Shown here: positions 12,223 to 23,050 of the stretch, in pieces
Layout of the letters: the number at the start of each line of letters is the position of its first letter
How positions within the stretch are numbered: the stretch's first letter is position 1
Assembly: GCA_010405405.1 (NCBI GenBank)
Contig: MU004230.1
Coordinates: 34,627 to 98,626 of the forward strand
Length of the DNA: 64,000 nucleotides
DNA from: Microthyrium microscopicum
Taxonomy: Eukaryota > Ascomycota > Dothideomycetes > Microthyriales > Microthyriaceae
Direction: 5' to 3'
Translations under genes and position numbers: made by a program
Notes under the pieces: generated by a model
Seen by the model: the letters and a program-made list of their open reading frames with translations, nothing else
The model's database searches: none
Told to the model about the DNA's origin: nothing

Positions 12223-13705
12223 CTAGCAAGTTGGCTTGGTTGGCGGAGTAGCAAAATAGACCTTGTTGTAAACATTGTTTCCAGTATGCAAAGTCGATGA
12301 TGGTGGCACACTTCCAGGGCCACCAGTCTGACTGGCATTTGGGAACAATGCAAAGCCAGAATCCGGTGAAAGAACACTGTTCGGGCAGCCAAGGGCTGTA
12401 CCAGGTCCAATAATTGGAGCCAGCGTTGTGAGAGCCCAAGTAATGGCTTTGGCGCCATCTTCTTCCGTTCCAGCAATGGCCAAAGGAGTGATCGAATTGA
12501 GGCCCATGTAGATGTCGCAAAGGATCGTTTGCGGGCTTAGATTGGGTGTTCCGAGTTGTGGAAACGCAGGTACAATGATGTTGCGAGGATATACGGTTGT
12601 AAAAGCGTCAACCAAAGCATCAACAGCACCATATGGTGTAGCACGACGGTACCAGTTTTCAGGCCACTTTTCTGGAACATAGGTGAAGTCTCCAGTTGTT
12701 GAGTCGTATTGAGCGCCAATGATGGAAGATATGCTTTCGTAGTTTGCCACACCGCCAGCGAGATAGGTTCCGTTGGAGAAGAAGTTTGGGTAAAAGGCAA
12801 ACGCTCCGAGACTGACAATCAAAGGGAATGGGAAAAAGTAGAGATATGGATTGTAGAGCTTGGAGAAGTCGGCTTGAGCGGCATATTGGGAGGTCATTAC
12901 GTCCAGTGTGAACTGCTTGCTGGAATCGGCGGCAGCGAAACCAACGTTCTGTTTGAACAATCTCGATGAAAGGTGGTGGTTATCACCACAGCCGTTGTAG
13001 AAGTCTGATCATTGTTAGTAAAGTTCTATGGTAAAACAAAATAATGGCCATTGAAGGTCCCAGCACTCCACACTACTGCTAGAGTTTCGCAAGAGGGTGG
13101 AAAGGCTAGAGCGGCTAGTGTATGAAGCGGTGAAGAGGATTCCTACCTTCTCGATTTGGAGAAACATCTGTCTCAACGGTAGAATGACGATTGAGACCAC
13201 CAACCCCTCCTACCGAAGAAAGGGAAAAGCTCTCAGTGGCAATATCACCATCAGTTAGCACAGCGAATGTTGCAAGAACCGCGGCAAGATCTGCTCCCAT
13301 ATTGAAACCACGAGCAGTCGCATCCAGGACTTGCCCGAAATTGACGTGCCCATCTCTGGGCAAGTATCCATAGTTGGCGAGAAGGTTGAGACCTGGGCAT
13401 GGTCCACGAGCGTCATTTGGACCTGGTGCGATGAATTCATATCCAGGCTCAGGGCGTTTATTGTCCGGATCAACCGAGCTTGCAATGGATCCAAGGAGAC
13501 CAGCTACGGTATTCGTCAAGGCTCCAATGGTGCCAGTCAGACCGCTCACCACGCCACCAAGTAATTGACGCTTTTCCGCCGAGGATTCTGCCTGGCGTTC
13601 TCGAAGATATGTTTCCATTTCTGCCCTTGAGGAAACTCCGGCCATGCCAGGAAAGGCGACAGAGAGGGCTGGCAAGGCCAAGACGAACGTATCTTGTAGT
13701 CTCAT
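12223..13705 (-). CDS. Secreted heme-thiolate peroxidase (chloroperoxidase / unspecific peroxygenase family)
   Basis: Exons 13705-13147 and 13004-12223 are joined by a 142-nt intron (GTAGGA donor, ACTAAC branch, CAG acceptor), giving 446 aa. Residues 1 to about 20 form a signal peptide. The family motif P-C-P is at 102-104 in GPCPGLNLLANYGYLPRDG, where Cys103 is the expected axial heme thiolate. The acid-base motif, EHD in long or EGD in short peroxygenases, reads E-T-D at 178-180. It is followed across the splice junction by DFYNGCGDNHH, matching the D-x-F...GDN segment of the family. These enzymes use peroxide to halogenate or oxygenate organic substrates outside the cell. The length and the extended N-terminal part (residues 40-85) suggest a long form. 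A Gly/Leu-rich stretch at 49-72 might be a second hydrophobic segment. Confidence 0.85.
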
Positions 13706-13806
13706 GATGAATACGAACTAAGAAATGAATGAATGAATGTTGTAGATGGCAAATTGCCCAAGGCGAAATGATCTGGATTTTCGACCGAATCGTGTTTCCT
13801 CTTACC

Positions 13807-13812
13807 TTTATA
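13807..13812 (-). promoter_or_regulatory. TATA box candidate of the peroxidase gene
   Basis: Read on the minus strand, the sequence is TATAAA followed by GG, about 100 bases upstream of the peroxidase start codon. The position is usual for a TATA element with a leader of several tens of bases. Confidence 0.4.
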
Positions 13813-14697
13813 TCTGCATCTCGGTATTTCTCGGTCGTCTTTCCGCACTTTTTGGCTTGAGTATAAACTAGGAAAAATGCCGGTGATCGACATGGCTTTG
13901 ACCATTTGAAGGATGATCTGGCTGATATGCTTCACCCGACTTGTGGATGATACAAAGTGGAGGTGGGCACTTGCCGTGCCTACACAGTTCATATTTCGAT
14001 CATCGCGACGGTCGATGGTCTACGGTAGTAGTCGAGCGCCCTGGAGTGCCCTTGTTAGTATCTACAGGTACGGAGCTATGGAAAAGGTACCGGTAGGATG
14101 GAACATGAAAATAAGTTCGAAAGGACCAAAATATCTGGAAAACAGGGTTACACAACGGTCCTTGCACCTCGAGACGAGACCTCTTCTCATGCGGTATTCT
14201 TTTTGCTATTGGATTCTCCAAGACAGCAATGACCGGATATCGAGTGTATCTCGTCAACGCGATGATCGTACAGCTTGCTCTTCGCTATCTTCTTGATGCC
14301 AAACCAGTATTGACCCATCATACAGTCGCAAGTGCCTCCTAGTATCTCTTCTATGCCAGTCATACTGGTTGGTACTCCGTAGTCTTCGGTATGGAGAAGT
14401 TGAGTCACGAGTGCGGGCGACCTGACGGACATCGGGAATTATTTGTACAAATACCAAAGCCACACCGTTGCAATCCATGCAGTGGCGTGTAGATCAGCAT
14501 CGAAATATAACTCACTTGTCATCCAATGAGGTATTTAATGATGGAGTTGTTCAGAATGCCATGTCCAGAACAGTGGGAATTGAATCGACGATTCAAGATG
14601 GTGGGGATCACCTGGGCATTGATACGCAGATACGGCCGTTCAGGTTCCGAAAAGGGGAGATTGTGGAGACACTAGCAGAGCCTCAGGAGTCAGTAGC

Positions 14698-14856
14698 CTC
14701 ATCTCATCTCATCTCATCTCATCTTATCTTATCTCATCTCATCTCATCTCATCTCATCTCATCTNNNNNNNNNNNNNNNNNNNNNNNNNNNNNNNNNNNA
14801 TCTCATCTCATCTCATCTCATCTCATCTCATCTTATCTCATCTCATCTCATCTCAT
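14698..14856 (+). repeat. (CTCAT)n microsatellite with assembly gap
   Basis: A pentanucleotide CTCAT repeat runs on both sides of 35 undetermined bases (14765-14799). A few units read CTTAT. The true length is unknown because the gap lies inside the repeat and its size may be nominal. The complementary strand reads ATGAG, a purine-rich tract. Confidence 0.95.
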
Positions 14857-15494
14857 TGCGTATAACTTAGTTCGATCTTAATTCTTTGGAATTTGAGGTG
14901 TAAACTCATTCATCTTGAATGTTCCTTGCAATGGGTTGAGTTTATTTTGAACCCCCTGATTCACGTCAATAATCGCGTCCCGCATCAATCACGCTTCAGG
15001 TGCAAATTCAGACATCCTGACCATTCGTCCATTTCTGCTTCCTTGTTACCTCTCCAGAAGTCAAGATTATTTCTTCCCTCAGGTGAGCTTTGCACAAAGG
15101 GTTCCATCAGAAATACCTCAAAAGCTTGGCATCATTACTGGGTCTTTCGCGCGTTCTTAGGTGCTCCGATTGCCAATCGATACCTCGTCGGACAGAGCAT
15201 AGGTACTTAATGAAACGTGACCAGTACTGTATTTCGGCGACATCGATGATTGTTGAAGCCAATGAACTTTCGAATGAAACAAAACTTTGCATTGAATTTA
15301 GGCATTTCTGATACATGAGACGCAAGATGAGAATCTCCGTAGGCCCATACCAACTCGTTTCTAACTTGTCAGCCCTCTCATATACTTCTCATGACCAGGC
15401 GTGCCAGGACATCGTCCAAATGCCCAACTCTACAGCTTAGAAGTATTCCAACGTTTCTTCGCAAGGAATATTCATACAGAACAACAACACGATC

Positions 15495-16091
15495 ATGATT
15501 GCGTTCAAGTCCATGTTATGCTTAGAGGCATTGTTCTTTGTAGTAGCAGCTCAAACTCCTTCGGGGTTTAATCCTTCGATAACTCAGCCTCTCAAAGTCA
15601 CATATGGCGCAAACGATATTTCTCCTGCTGGCAAAATGATTGCCAGGCCAGGTAATAATAAGAAGATGTCATGAGAATTCAAAAGCTGATGTGACGTAGA
15701 AACTGCCAATCCTCCAACTATCGGCGTTCCACAGAACATGATTAGCGCAACCGCTAAAGGATTTGTTGCCATGGTAGATTTGGATGTACCACGGGGAAAT
15801 CAGCGCGTTACCAATCTTCATTGGTTTGCACCAAATGTTGATATCTCCAAAGCAAATGCTGTGGTCCCCACCGGTGCTGGAGTTGTCTCTTACCGACAAC
15901 CAAGTCCTCCACCTGGCGATACTCCTCATCGATACATATACCTTATGTACGCTCAGCCAGGAAACTTTACTGCTCCTCCTCAGTTTGCAATGTTACAGCA
16001 GAACCGCCTAGGTTTTGATGTAAATGCTTTTGCAACCATGAATGGGCTCGGACAACCAATGGCAGCCAATTTCATCATGGTTCAACAATGA
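15495..16091 (+). CDS. Secreted PEBP-like protein (phosphatidylethanolamine-binding family)
   Basis: Exons 15495-15651 and 15700-16091 are joined by a 48-nt intron in phase 1, giving 182 aa. The start at 15495 adds a hydrophobic leader (residues 1-20, ending FFVVAAQ) that looks like a signal peptide. The family signatures are clear: DLDVPRG...LHW (the D-P-D-A-P...H-W motif) and, about 40 residues later, PPPGDTPHRYIYLMYAQP (the G-x-H-R-Y motif). PEBP proteins bind phospholipids or inhibit proteases and kinases; in yeast the relative Tfs1 inhibits carboxypeptidase Y. A secreted form is common in fungi. The gene lies 130 bases from the convergent amino-acid transporter. The binding partner cannot be told from the sequence. 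Confidence 0.85.
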
Positions 16092-16224
16092 TTCTTGGCG
16101 GAAGCCGAAATCGCATCTCTCATGCGTCAAATTGTACGACTAGATCTATATCAGCAACTTGTAAAATACTTTCTGCATCATGGCCATTCATTATCAGTGA
16201 GATGAGTTTCATTCGTTGGTAGCT

Positions 16225-17650
16225 CTAACAACTGAAGGGCTTACCAACAGCGTCACTTTTGTAGGCATCCACTATGCCCTTGATAGTGACATATGTTCCA
16301 GCTATACAAATGAAAACACCTGCTGTAAAAGTCGCCGCTGCTAACAAAGACTGACCCCATTTCCTTTTCCATGCTCTTGTACCACCTCCATCATGATATG
16401 TATCATGCAACCAAAATGCTCCAGCGATGCCATATGTGTACCAAGAGGCAAATAATGATGCCGCAATTCCAATCAAGTAATTGAATATGGGTACTCCAAT
16501 CGCTAGAACGAAAGCTGCCGCATTCATCAGGAAGATCAGAACAAACCATGTAGACCAGCCAGTCCATGTATGGGAATGTAAGTGAGAAGAAGATCGAAAC
16601 AGTCGTACAAATATCAACTTCGCGGCTGTGTGTGCATACAAGGATCCAGCTATCAGAAAGTTTGGTAGTGCGATTCCATAGGCTGCTTTGGCCCATTTCG
16701 TTTTCAGTGATGAGAATGAAGGAGATGTAACATCATTTCCGAGATAGACGTAAGTAACAATCGCAAAGATGGTGTAAAACGTTGTCGCAAAACCTTGGAG
16801 AGTATAGGCAGCTTTCATTGCGTCTTGTGGTTTTTTCATCTCGCTCATTAGAATGAAGAACATAAAATGTCCTGCATAGGCAAAAACTGGGTTGGTAATA
16901 CTGATGAATGCGGCATAAAAACTCGATGGTTTGGCGACGTCAATATGTTTATTTGGTGCTGGATGGATACCTGCTCCAATCATTCCTACAATTCCAGCTA
17001 TCAAGATGGAGAGTACTGATGGTATCGACAGCCATGAAAGTCGATCTAGAGTCCTGGGAAAGCTGCAAATCAAAGTAGGAACGGCGAAAATTCCCGTGTA
17101 TAGCATCAGACATAGCTTGTTGTCGCTGAGCTGGGCAAGTGCAATTTGACCTGCTAAAAGTTGTCCACCAGTTGCAAAGACAGCAAAAATAACCGTTCCA
17201 GATGCTAAGACTTCTCTGCCTATCGGTCCGAAGAGGATATACCCAGCATCTCCCATTGAATGTACTTCTGGATGTCTGAGTTTGAACTGAACCAGAAGAT
17301 AGGAAGTGTATGTCGCAAAGATGCCCAGAAAAACAATCAGTATGACTCCAGGTACAATCCCAACGACTGCAAGTGATGAAGGAAGTGATAGCATTCCATT
17401 TGACACAATTTCAGCTATCATCAAAACCGAAACAAGCTCCCAAGACAGAGTTTTGTATTTAATCTGCAAGTACGTTAGATTTTGGCGGCAAGTCTTCAAA
17501 CCTTGCAGATTATAGTGAATATCTTACTTGGTGATTCTCTTCATTGCCAAAAGGGTCCGGAACTACATGATTGGAGCGTATATCTTTGTTATATTGAAGC
17601 TCCCGAGAGTCCTCTCCACTAGCATCAACATAATCATGTTGATGGTTCAT
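16225..17650 (-). CDS. Amino-acid transporter of the AAAP family (Neurospora mtr-like)
   Basis: Exon 1 is 17650-17528 and exon 2 is 17463-16225, with a 64-nt intron (GTAAGA donor, CTAAC branch, GCAG acceptor), giving 453 aa. The first exon supplies an acidic cytosolic N-terminus ending DPFGNEENHQ, the typical lead-in of this family. An in-frame stop lies just upstream of the chosen ATG. About eleven hydrophobic segments follow, beginning LVSVLMIAEIVSNGMLSLPSS, which is the conserved first helix of fungal neutral amino-acid permeases. The C-terminus GKPFSC also fits. The likely job is proton-coupled uptake of neutral or aromatic amino acids across the plasma or vacuolar membrane. Sited between a PEBP-like gene and a secreted peptidase, it could take up peptidase products, but that is only inference. 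Confidence 0.85.
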
Positions 17651-18290
17651 ATTTGCCCTATATTTTGTTTCACCTCACATTTCATAAAAGTATGGCGGTA
17701 TTCAAACTACAGATTTCAAGAAGAGTAGATAGATCGCCAGATGTGGCTTGGCTGGAACCGCTTATCACAACTGCACTGGGGTCCTGATAACCACTCTCAT
17801 TCTTAGCGCGTCATTGATTTACCTATTACTTATAAGAGTCTTTTTGTTGGTTTTTGGATCTTTTGATGTTGATGCTTCTTATGCTCAATTTCACGATTAA
17901 CCTTGAGTTTCTATTCACCCACTTGGCTGCAGGTGGTTAGATATCCAGCCTTTGTCAAATCCCTCGAGTAGGTCAGAAGACATGTTCCTCTCTGTCTGTA
18001 TATATCAAAAACGACGTCTCCATTTTTGATAGATTCATGTGAAGCTCTCTCAAGAGTCACCATTCACCACTCTTCTCATCCGCCGTTGGCACAAGAAACC
18101 CCCACTTCGACGGCATGTTCCGAGTGAGCACTTGTGTTAAGCGACGCTTAAGATAGCTGGGTATGGTTCTGACTCTAGTCGCACAAGAACGAAGGATAAA
18201 ATACTTGCATTTATAGGAGCAACCAATGTGAGTAGGTACTTACTTCTTAAACATCACAGGCGACGAGTAGCAGATGAGTAAAATTATGCA
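17651..18290. other. Intergenic region
   Basis: This holds the promoter of the amino-acid transporter and the 3' end of the S28 peptidase gene. I see no gene, RNA or repeat. Confidence 0.5.
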
Positions 18291-20049
18291 TTAATTGATC
18301 GTTGTGACCTTTCGCCGATCTTCTAGCTCCCATTCTTTCAACCAAGTTTCAACTCTTCTAATTTCCCATTGATGGGCAGCTTTGATGAAGTCTGGCTCAG
18401 CATCCACATTGAGTATTCCATAACTGTCCCAATGGTGTCCTGCTCCAGTAATAAGCATTTGATTAGGTCCATAACGCTCCGTAGCATTGTGCGAGTGAAA
18501 GCAAACGTCCCTCCATACATCGCTCTCTCCATCAATAAATGCTAGGCGCCGAGCTGATATTTCGAGGCCTCCATATTTATTATACCGTTTCAAGTTTGGT
18601 CCATTGGGCGAAGGGGCAGCTTGTGGTGCTAACGGGCCAGGAGGAAAGGCCCAGTTACACCATTGTTGGGTGTAATCCAATTGTATGACTCTCGATATCA
18701 AGGAAGGTTTGTTAGGATAATTGGCGACTTGATATGCACCCGATTCAGTGCATGAAGAATAGGTGTAGGATCGACCTCCAGAATTCTTTGGCTCTGCCCA
18801 ATTGCTCGCGTTTTGTGTACTAAAACAAGCTGAAGTGTTGATCAAATCCTCGCTCGGGCATTGTGATACAACAACATCTTTGACATATTTGGCATAACCA
18901 CCGAGTCCAGTCCAAGGCTCGCCATGAGTATACTCCGAAAGAGCCCTGTCAACGTCAGTGATATCAGTCGGAGCCGAATCATCCGTTACATTGTTGCAAA
19001 ATTGGAAAAAGTCTGGTGCATCATAGGCTGGAACCCAGTTCAATTCCTGCCAAGTGTTTGTTGGATAGCTATCCGGACCACCGATTGGAAACGCAATCTA
19101 CTTCCGTGTTAGTATTTATTGAATCTATCGATCGATGACAGCCAAAGGAATGACCAAAAAATGGCCCGCGCTCATCGACGACGCTGACTCTCAGACCAGG
19201 ACAACTTACCGTATAGGCAAAATCCCGTATGTCTTCAAGAGCCCCAAGACCAAATAGTTCTTTGAGTTTCTGGATTGCAGGTTCATTATTTTCCTCCACA
19301 AGTTGGTCCATCTTGTCGATAATCTTGTTGATTCTCCAGATACAATCCTGGGGCCCAAATTTCTGGATAGGATTATACCATTCTGGATATCCATGGGTTG
19401 CGTGAATGACGGCCGAGGAAGCAATACCACCCCAAAGTAGACCCTCATACTCTACCAAAGAGAATGCTGTTTCTGCTCCAGCAAGGCTGCCACCGTACAG
19501 AATCCAGGGGGTGGCGGACGCAGTCAAGTCTTGACCACCGGTGATGTTTGGAAATTGAATATTCTGAGCAAAATAAGCATTGTCCGCAATGGTCTGCTCG
19601 TTCGTCAAAAAGCGAAGCTCATCGGTGGTTGAAGCGTTGTATGGATAGCTTGTGCCATAATATCGATTTTCTAGAATTACTCCTAATCCGTTCGTGGCGT
19701 TCATCAAAATTTGTATAATACCGGTCTGTAGATTTGACCATCGTGACTCTGCGCTGGTTTCACCTCCAATATACAGAAAAACGGGTCCTCCAGGTTTATA
19801 GTAGGTGTCATCAAAGAAAAACTTTTGCGAGAAGGTGGCGTTGGTGTGAGGCGCATAACGATCACTATCTGGGAAATGGTCTATCAACTGTTCAAAATAG
19901 TAAGCTTTATAGCTTCTAGGCCGTTCATTCGATGTGGAAGAGGCAACTTGACGAGGTCTCAGCGAGAGAGACGTCCGTGAAGTGAAGGCGTGTATGGTAG
20001 GCAAAATTGTAAGCAAAATAGCAACCAATACAATGAGTTTTAAGCTCAT
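18291..20049 (-). CDS. Secreted serine carboxypeptidase, family S28
   Basis: Exons 20049-19210 and 19097-18291 are separated by a 112-nt intron (GTAAGT donor, ACTAAC branch), giving 548 aa. A signal peptide spans residues 1 to about 21. The S28 hallmarks are present: QLIDHF near residue 56, GPVFLYIGGE near 88-97, NRYYGTSYP near 128, and the nucleophile in YGGSLAGAETA (Ser188). The acid is probably in DGESDVWRD (about 471-475) and the His in GAGHHWDSYG (about 501-502). Several N-x-S/T sites suggest glycosylation. S28 enzymes (human PRCP/DPP7, Aspergillus AcpS28) cut after proline in acid conditions. A TATA-like TATATTATAA lies about 130 bases upstream. It is probably secreted for nutrient peptide breakdown. 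Confidence 0.9.
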
Positions 20050-21305
20050 GTCCAGCGAACTTAGAACAACTAGGCGATTTTAGCTCAGGTGAAATGAAAG
20101 GAACCAAGGTGCGAAAATTGGAAAAGAATCTTTGTCGTAAATTGCGTACTAACAACGCGTCGTAGAGTAGGTGGGATTCTTATAATATAGCATGCTCTGG
20201 CTCGGCTGTTGATCGACCGAGATCGACAAACTCTTCAACATTTCCTACAATAGATTAATTCAGACGTAAGCAAAGTAAAACCTTAGCTGTGCAGCCTGTG
20301 TGGCTACTGCTGCAGGAAAAGCCGCGCTCAGAATGGTAGCACAATAGTCGATTGCCGAATCTTCACCTTCACGTCGTATATCAAAATGTGTCCTGGACAA
20401 ACACAAATCGAGGTTGGTAAATTATCAGATCACTAACAAAATCCTCGAAATGACTAGCCGCAAATTGCCTAAGCCTTCCCGAAAGGGCAAGGGATTCGAT
20501 GCACTCTAGAGATACCAGCGTGCCCCTGTAATCCCCTTTCTGAACCTTGTCTGATCATGGCTGCGTTTCTTTTCCAAATCGCCATACACCCGCACGTTAA
20601 CATAGGCCTTTACGTTGTCATACGTTTTCCTGGGCCTTCAAAGTTTGAGACATGGCTCGCGGCTGGCTAAAGGCGGCCCGACCCTAGTTGGCCGCACCGT
20701 TCCGTAACAGATCACATCTTTAACCTGGATGGATCTTGATATCTTTTATTGTAATGTGACACAATCATGCCATCAAGACCTTGCTTCATGTATTTCGAGC
20801 CCAAATTCCTCATTTCATGGCGGATGACACTTAATCCATGAGCTCTAGGAAAGTTAAAGTGGTCCTCTTGAAAAGCATAACATCCATTTGCTTATATCAC
20901 TACAAGTAAATTGAAAAGACTTCACCTACTCTTTCTGGAAGCTTGGATAGAAATATGCTCATTTCATAGGTATATTCTTCACCAGGCTGCATGAATTATT
21001 GATTGAACATGCAGAACCACACGTACTGAGGCTAGCTACCAACATCAAAGTGGAAGGTCCAAGAACGCTAATCATAAGTAAAATTCTTTAGCTTCTCGCC
21101 TATGTCATACATGTGGGAACATATCAAAGAATACTAAAAATTACTGGTATGCATCCACACCATGTTTAACCTCAAGATACCGCACAAGAACACCCAGAGC
21201 TCCTCGCTAAAAAGTCTCATCAATCAAACGCGAAAAGAGTACCATTCGATATCTCTCGTCAGTATGCCATCATTCATTCATTCTTGAGACAGGAACTTGA
21301 ATGCT
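20050..21305. other. Intergenic region of 1.25 kb
   Basis: The left part is the S28 promoter, with a TATA-like element near 20,177-20,190 on the minus strand. The rest, up to the 3' end of the M50-like gene, has no supported gene. I see no tRNA-like fold or repeat. Confidence 0.45.
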
Positions 21306-22258
21306 CTACCATTTCATAGTCGGGATGAAATGTTTCGAGTCATCCTCCTGTTGACTCCAGCTTTCTTTGAAAGCCGCAATTCCAGCAATGATTGCCAAAA
21401 TCATAAAGGCCAATGAGATAAAGGACCAGATAACTCCCCAGCATTTAGAAGATCCACCATATCTGTCTGCAAAAACACTTGCGTCAGAGCTATTGACCTT
21501 ACGAAGGATGAGATCATCGCACTGGTAAAAAGTTAGCTGTAATTCGCACACCTGGCGGGAGAACTTACAATGTCCCAAACGCTGTAAAGACATGACATGA
21601 CGCCAATAAAGAGCTACAAGTCGCGTTAGCATCAGATTTGCGTATGATGAAAACGCCTTACCACTACAAACCTCAAAGGTTCTGCATGAGCGATGAACCA
21701 GCATGCCACTAACAACCCAACCGCAAGGAGAACGGTTAATATGGTGAGCCAATCTCGTCGAGCCCACCAAAGAGTAAGCAAAAAGCACACTCCCAGAACA
21801 ATGCTCGCTATTTTACTCGCTACGATATTAAATCCGCAGAAAATGAGCAAGGCACCAATGATGGATGACCCAAGATATCCAGCTGGGAGAGTGATTGCTG
21901 ATATTCCGCCACGCATATGAGTGACGCCTCCTTCATTAGGATCCAAGGATATTGACTCAACACGACCACCAGTGAGTAAAGTGGTGATGGCGTGGCCAAA
22001 TTCATGAAAGGCAATAACCAGCATCTGTGTAGGTAGTTAGGCATAAGAATGGAATCAAACAATAACTAGGAGAGTGTTTACCTTGAAGGGCCATAGAACT
22101 TTTCGGACATAGGGGATATTCCAAAGAAGAGCTATCACTACAACATAAACCACAATAACCCCCAGAGTGACTTTTTGGGCTCCATTGACGCTCAAATCGG
22201 CGCGACGAGCAATGGCACGCGAGGCAATAGTAGCGAAAGTGTCGGCAAGGGGTGCCAT
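21306..22258 (-). CDS. M50B-like membrane zinc metalloprotease
   Basis: Four exons (22258-22082, 22024-21662, 21613-21569, 21521-21306) with introns of 57, 48 and 47 nt join in phase to give 266 aa. Exon 3 is only 45 nt. The zinc-binding motif H-E-F-G-H is at residues 66-70 inside a hydrophobic segment, directly after the first splice junction, as in the M50B-like family (PF13398 type). It is followed by a G-G-R-V...P-N-E-G-G-V segment and at least six hydrophobic helices, ending with one at about 225-247. Proteins of this kind are predicted to cut substrates within or next to membranes; the fungal members are little studied. The promoter side faces the P450 gene, divergently. Confidence 0.85.
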
Positions 22259-23050
22259 AGCTGTAACACACCAAGGTAGTTGTGCAGTCCACTTGTGAAC
22301 GAATTTGGGACGGTGAAGGAAAGGAGAATTCTTAAGAAGGAGAGAAAGAGAGAGGATCTGCTTTCAAAGAGCCTGGAGAGTGTTTCTTAGCCGCGTGGAC
22401 TCTTGGTGTTGAGTCCTGATTCCACGCGGGCTCCAGCTGTTGTGCTACGCTGCATTCACGCCACGAGCCAGGGGGCCAGGCCAGCCAATAAAGATTTGTT
22501 TCATCCCTAAAACTAGCTGCGATCAGGGCGGAGAGAAATCAGCGTGGTGGCGCAGGGATCGGGCTCAGCCACCCTCATTCCAGAATCCTGTCTTACCTGC
22601 CCCTTCATCGCGGATTCGCGGTTGTTCTCGAACCTCATTCCTTGAATATCTCAAATCTCATAGTTTAGACTTATCAAGTTTATACTCTAGATTAGTCTAA
22701 AGGCCTCATCATATCTTGTTATATCACTTTGAATTGAGCTTCCAGCAAATCTCTACAACTGCTTGTAAGTTGAGGAGCTCGGAGACATGCGAGACGAATT
22801 TTGTATAAAATTCGAATACAAGCAATGTCCGTTTTTACAGCAACCAATCTGCTTCAAAGTATTCAACAGCCGACAAATTGACCCAAGGATTTTGATGGGT
22901 TAGCTCCGTAGCTACTCCACTATTGGAAGCTATTTCCTGGCATCCAGCATTGTTCAAGCTTGATACCCCATCTCAGAGCTTCAATTTCCTAGAACCGCGT
23001 TTCAATTCAGTTGAGTTCAGTGGCAATTGCCAGAACAACTGTTTGAAAAG
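22259..23050. promoter_or_regulatory. Divergent promoter region (M50-like gene / P450)
   Basis: About 790 bases separate the two divergent start codons. No strong TATA box is evident. The short open frames inside it have no family resemblance. Confidence 0.4.

Larger units (their letters stand above)
13706..15494. other. Long intergenic region with microsatellite
   Basis: This 1.8-kb stretch holds the peroxidase promoter at one end, the PEBP-gene promoter at the other and the (CTCAT)n tract in the middle. The open frames in it are short, lack family resemblance and overlap each other on both strands, so I call no gene. Confidence 0.5.

Noticed and set aside
13913-14296. Open frames between the peroxidase and PEBP-like genes as extra genes
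   Set aside because: They are short, overlap frames on the opposite strand, lack family motifs, and one reads through the microsatellite and the gap.
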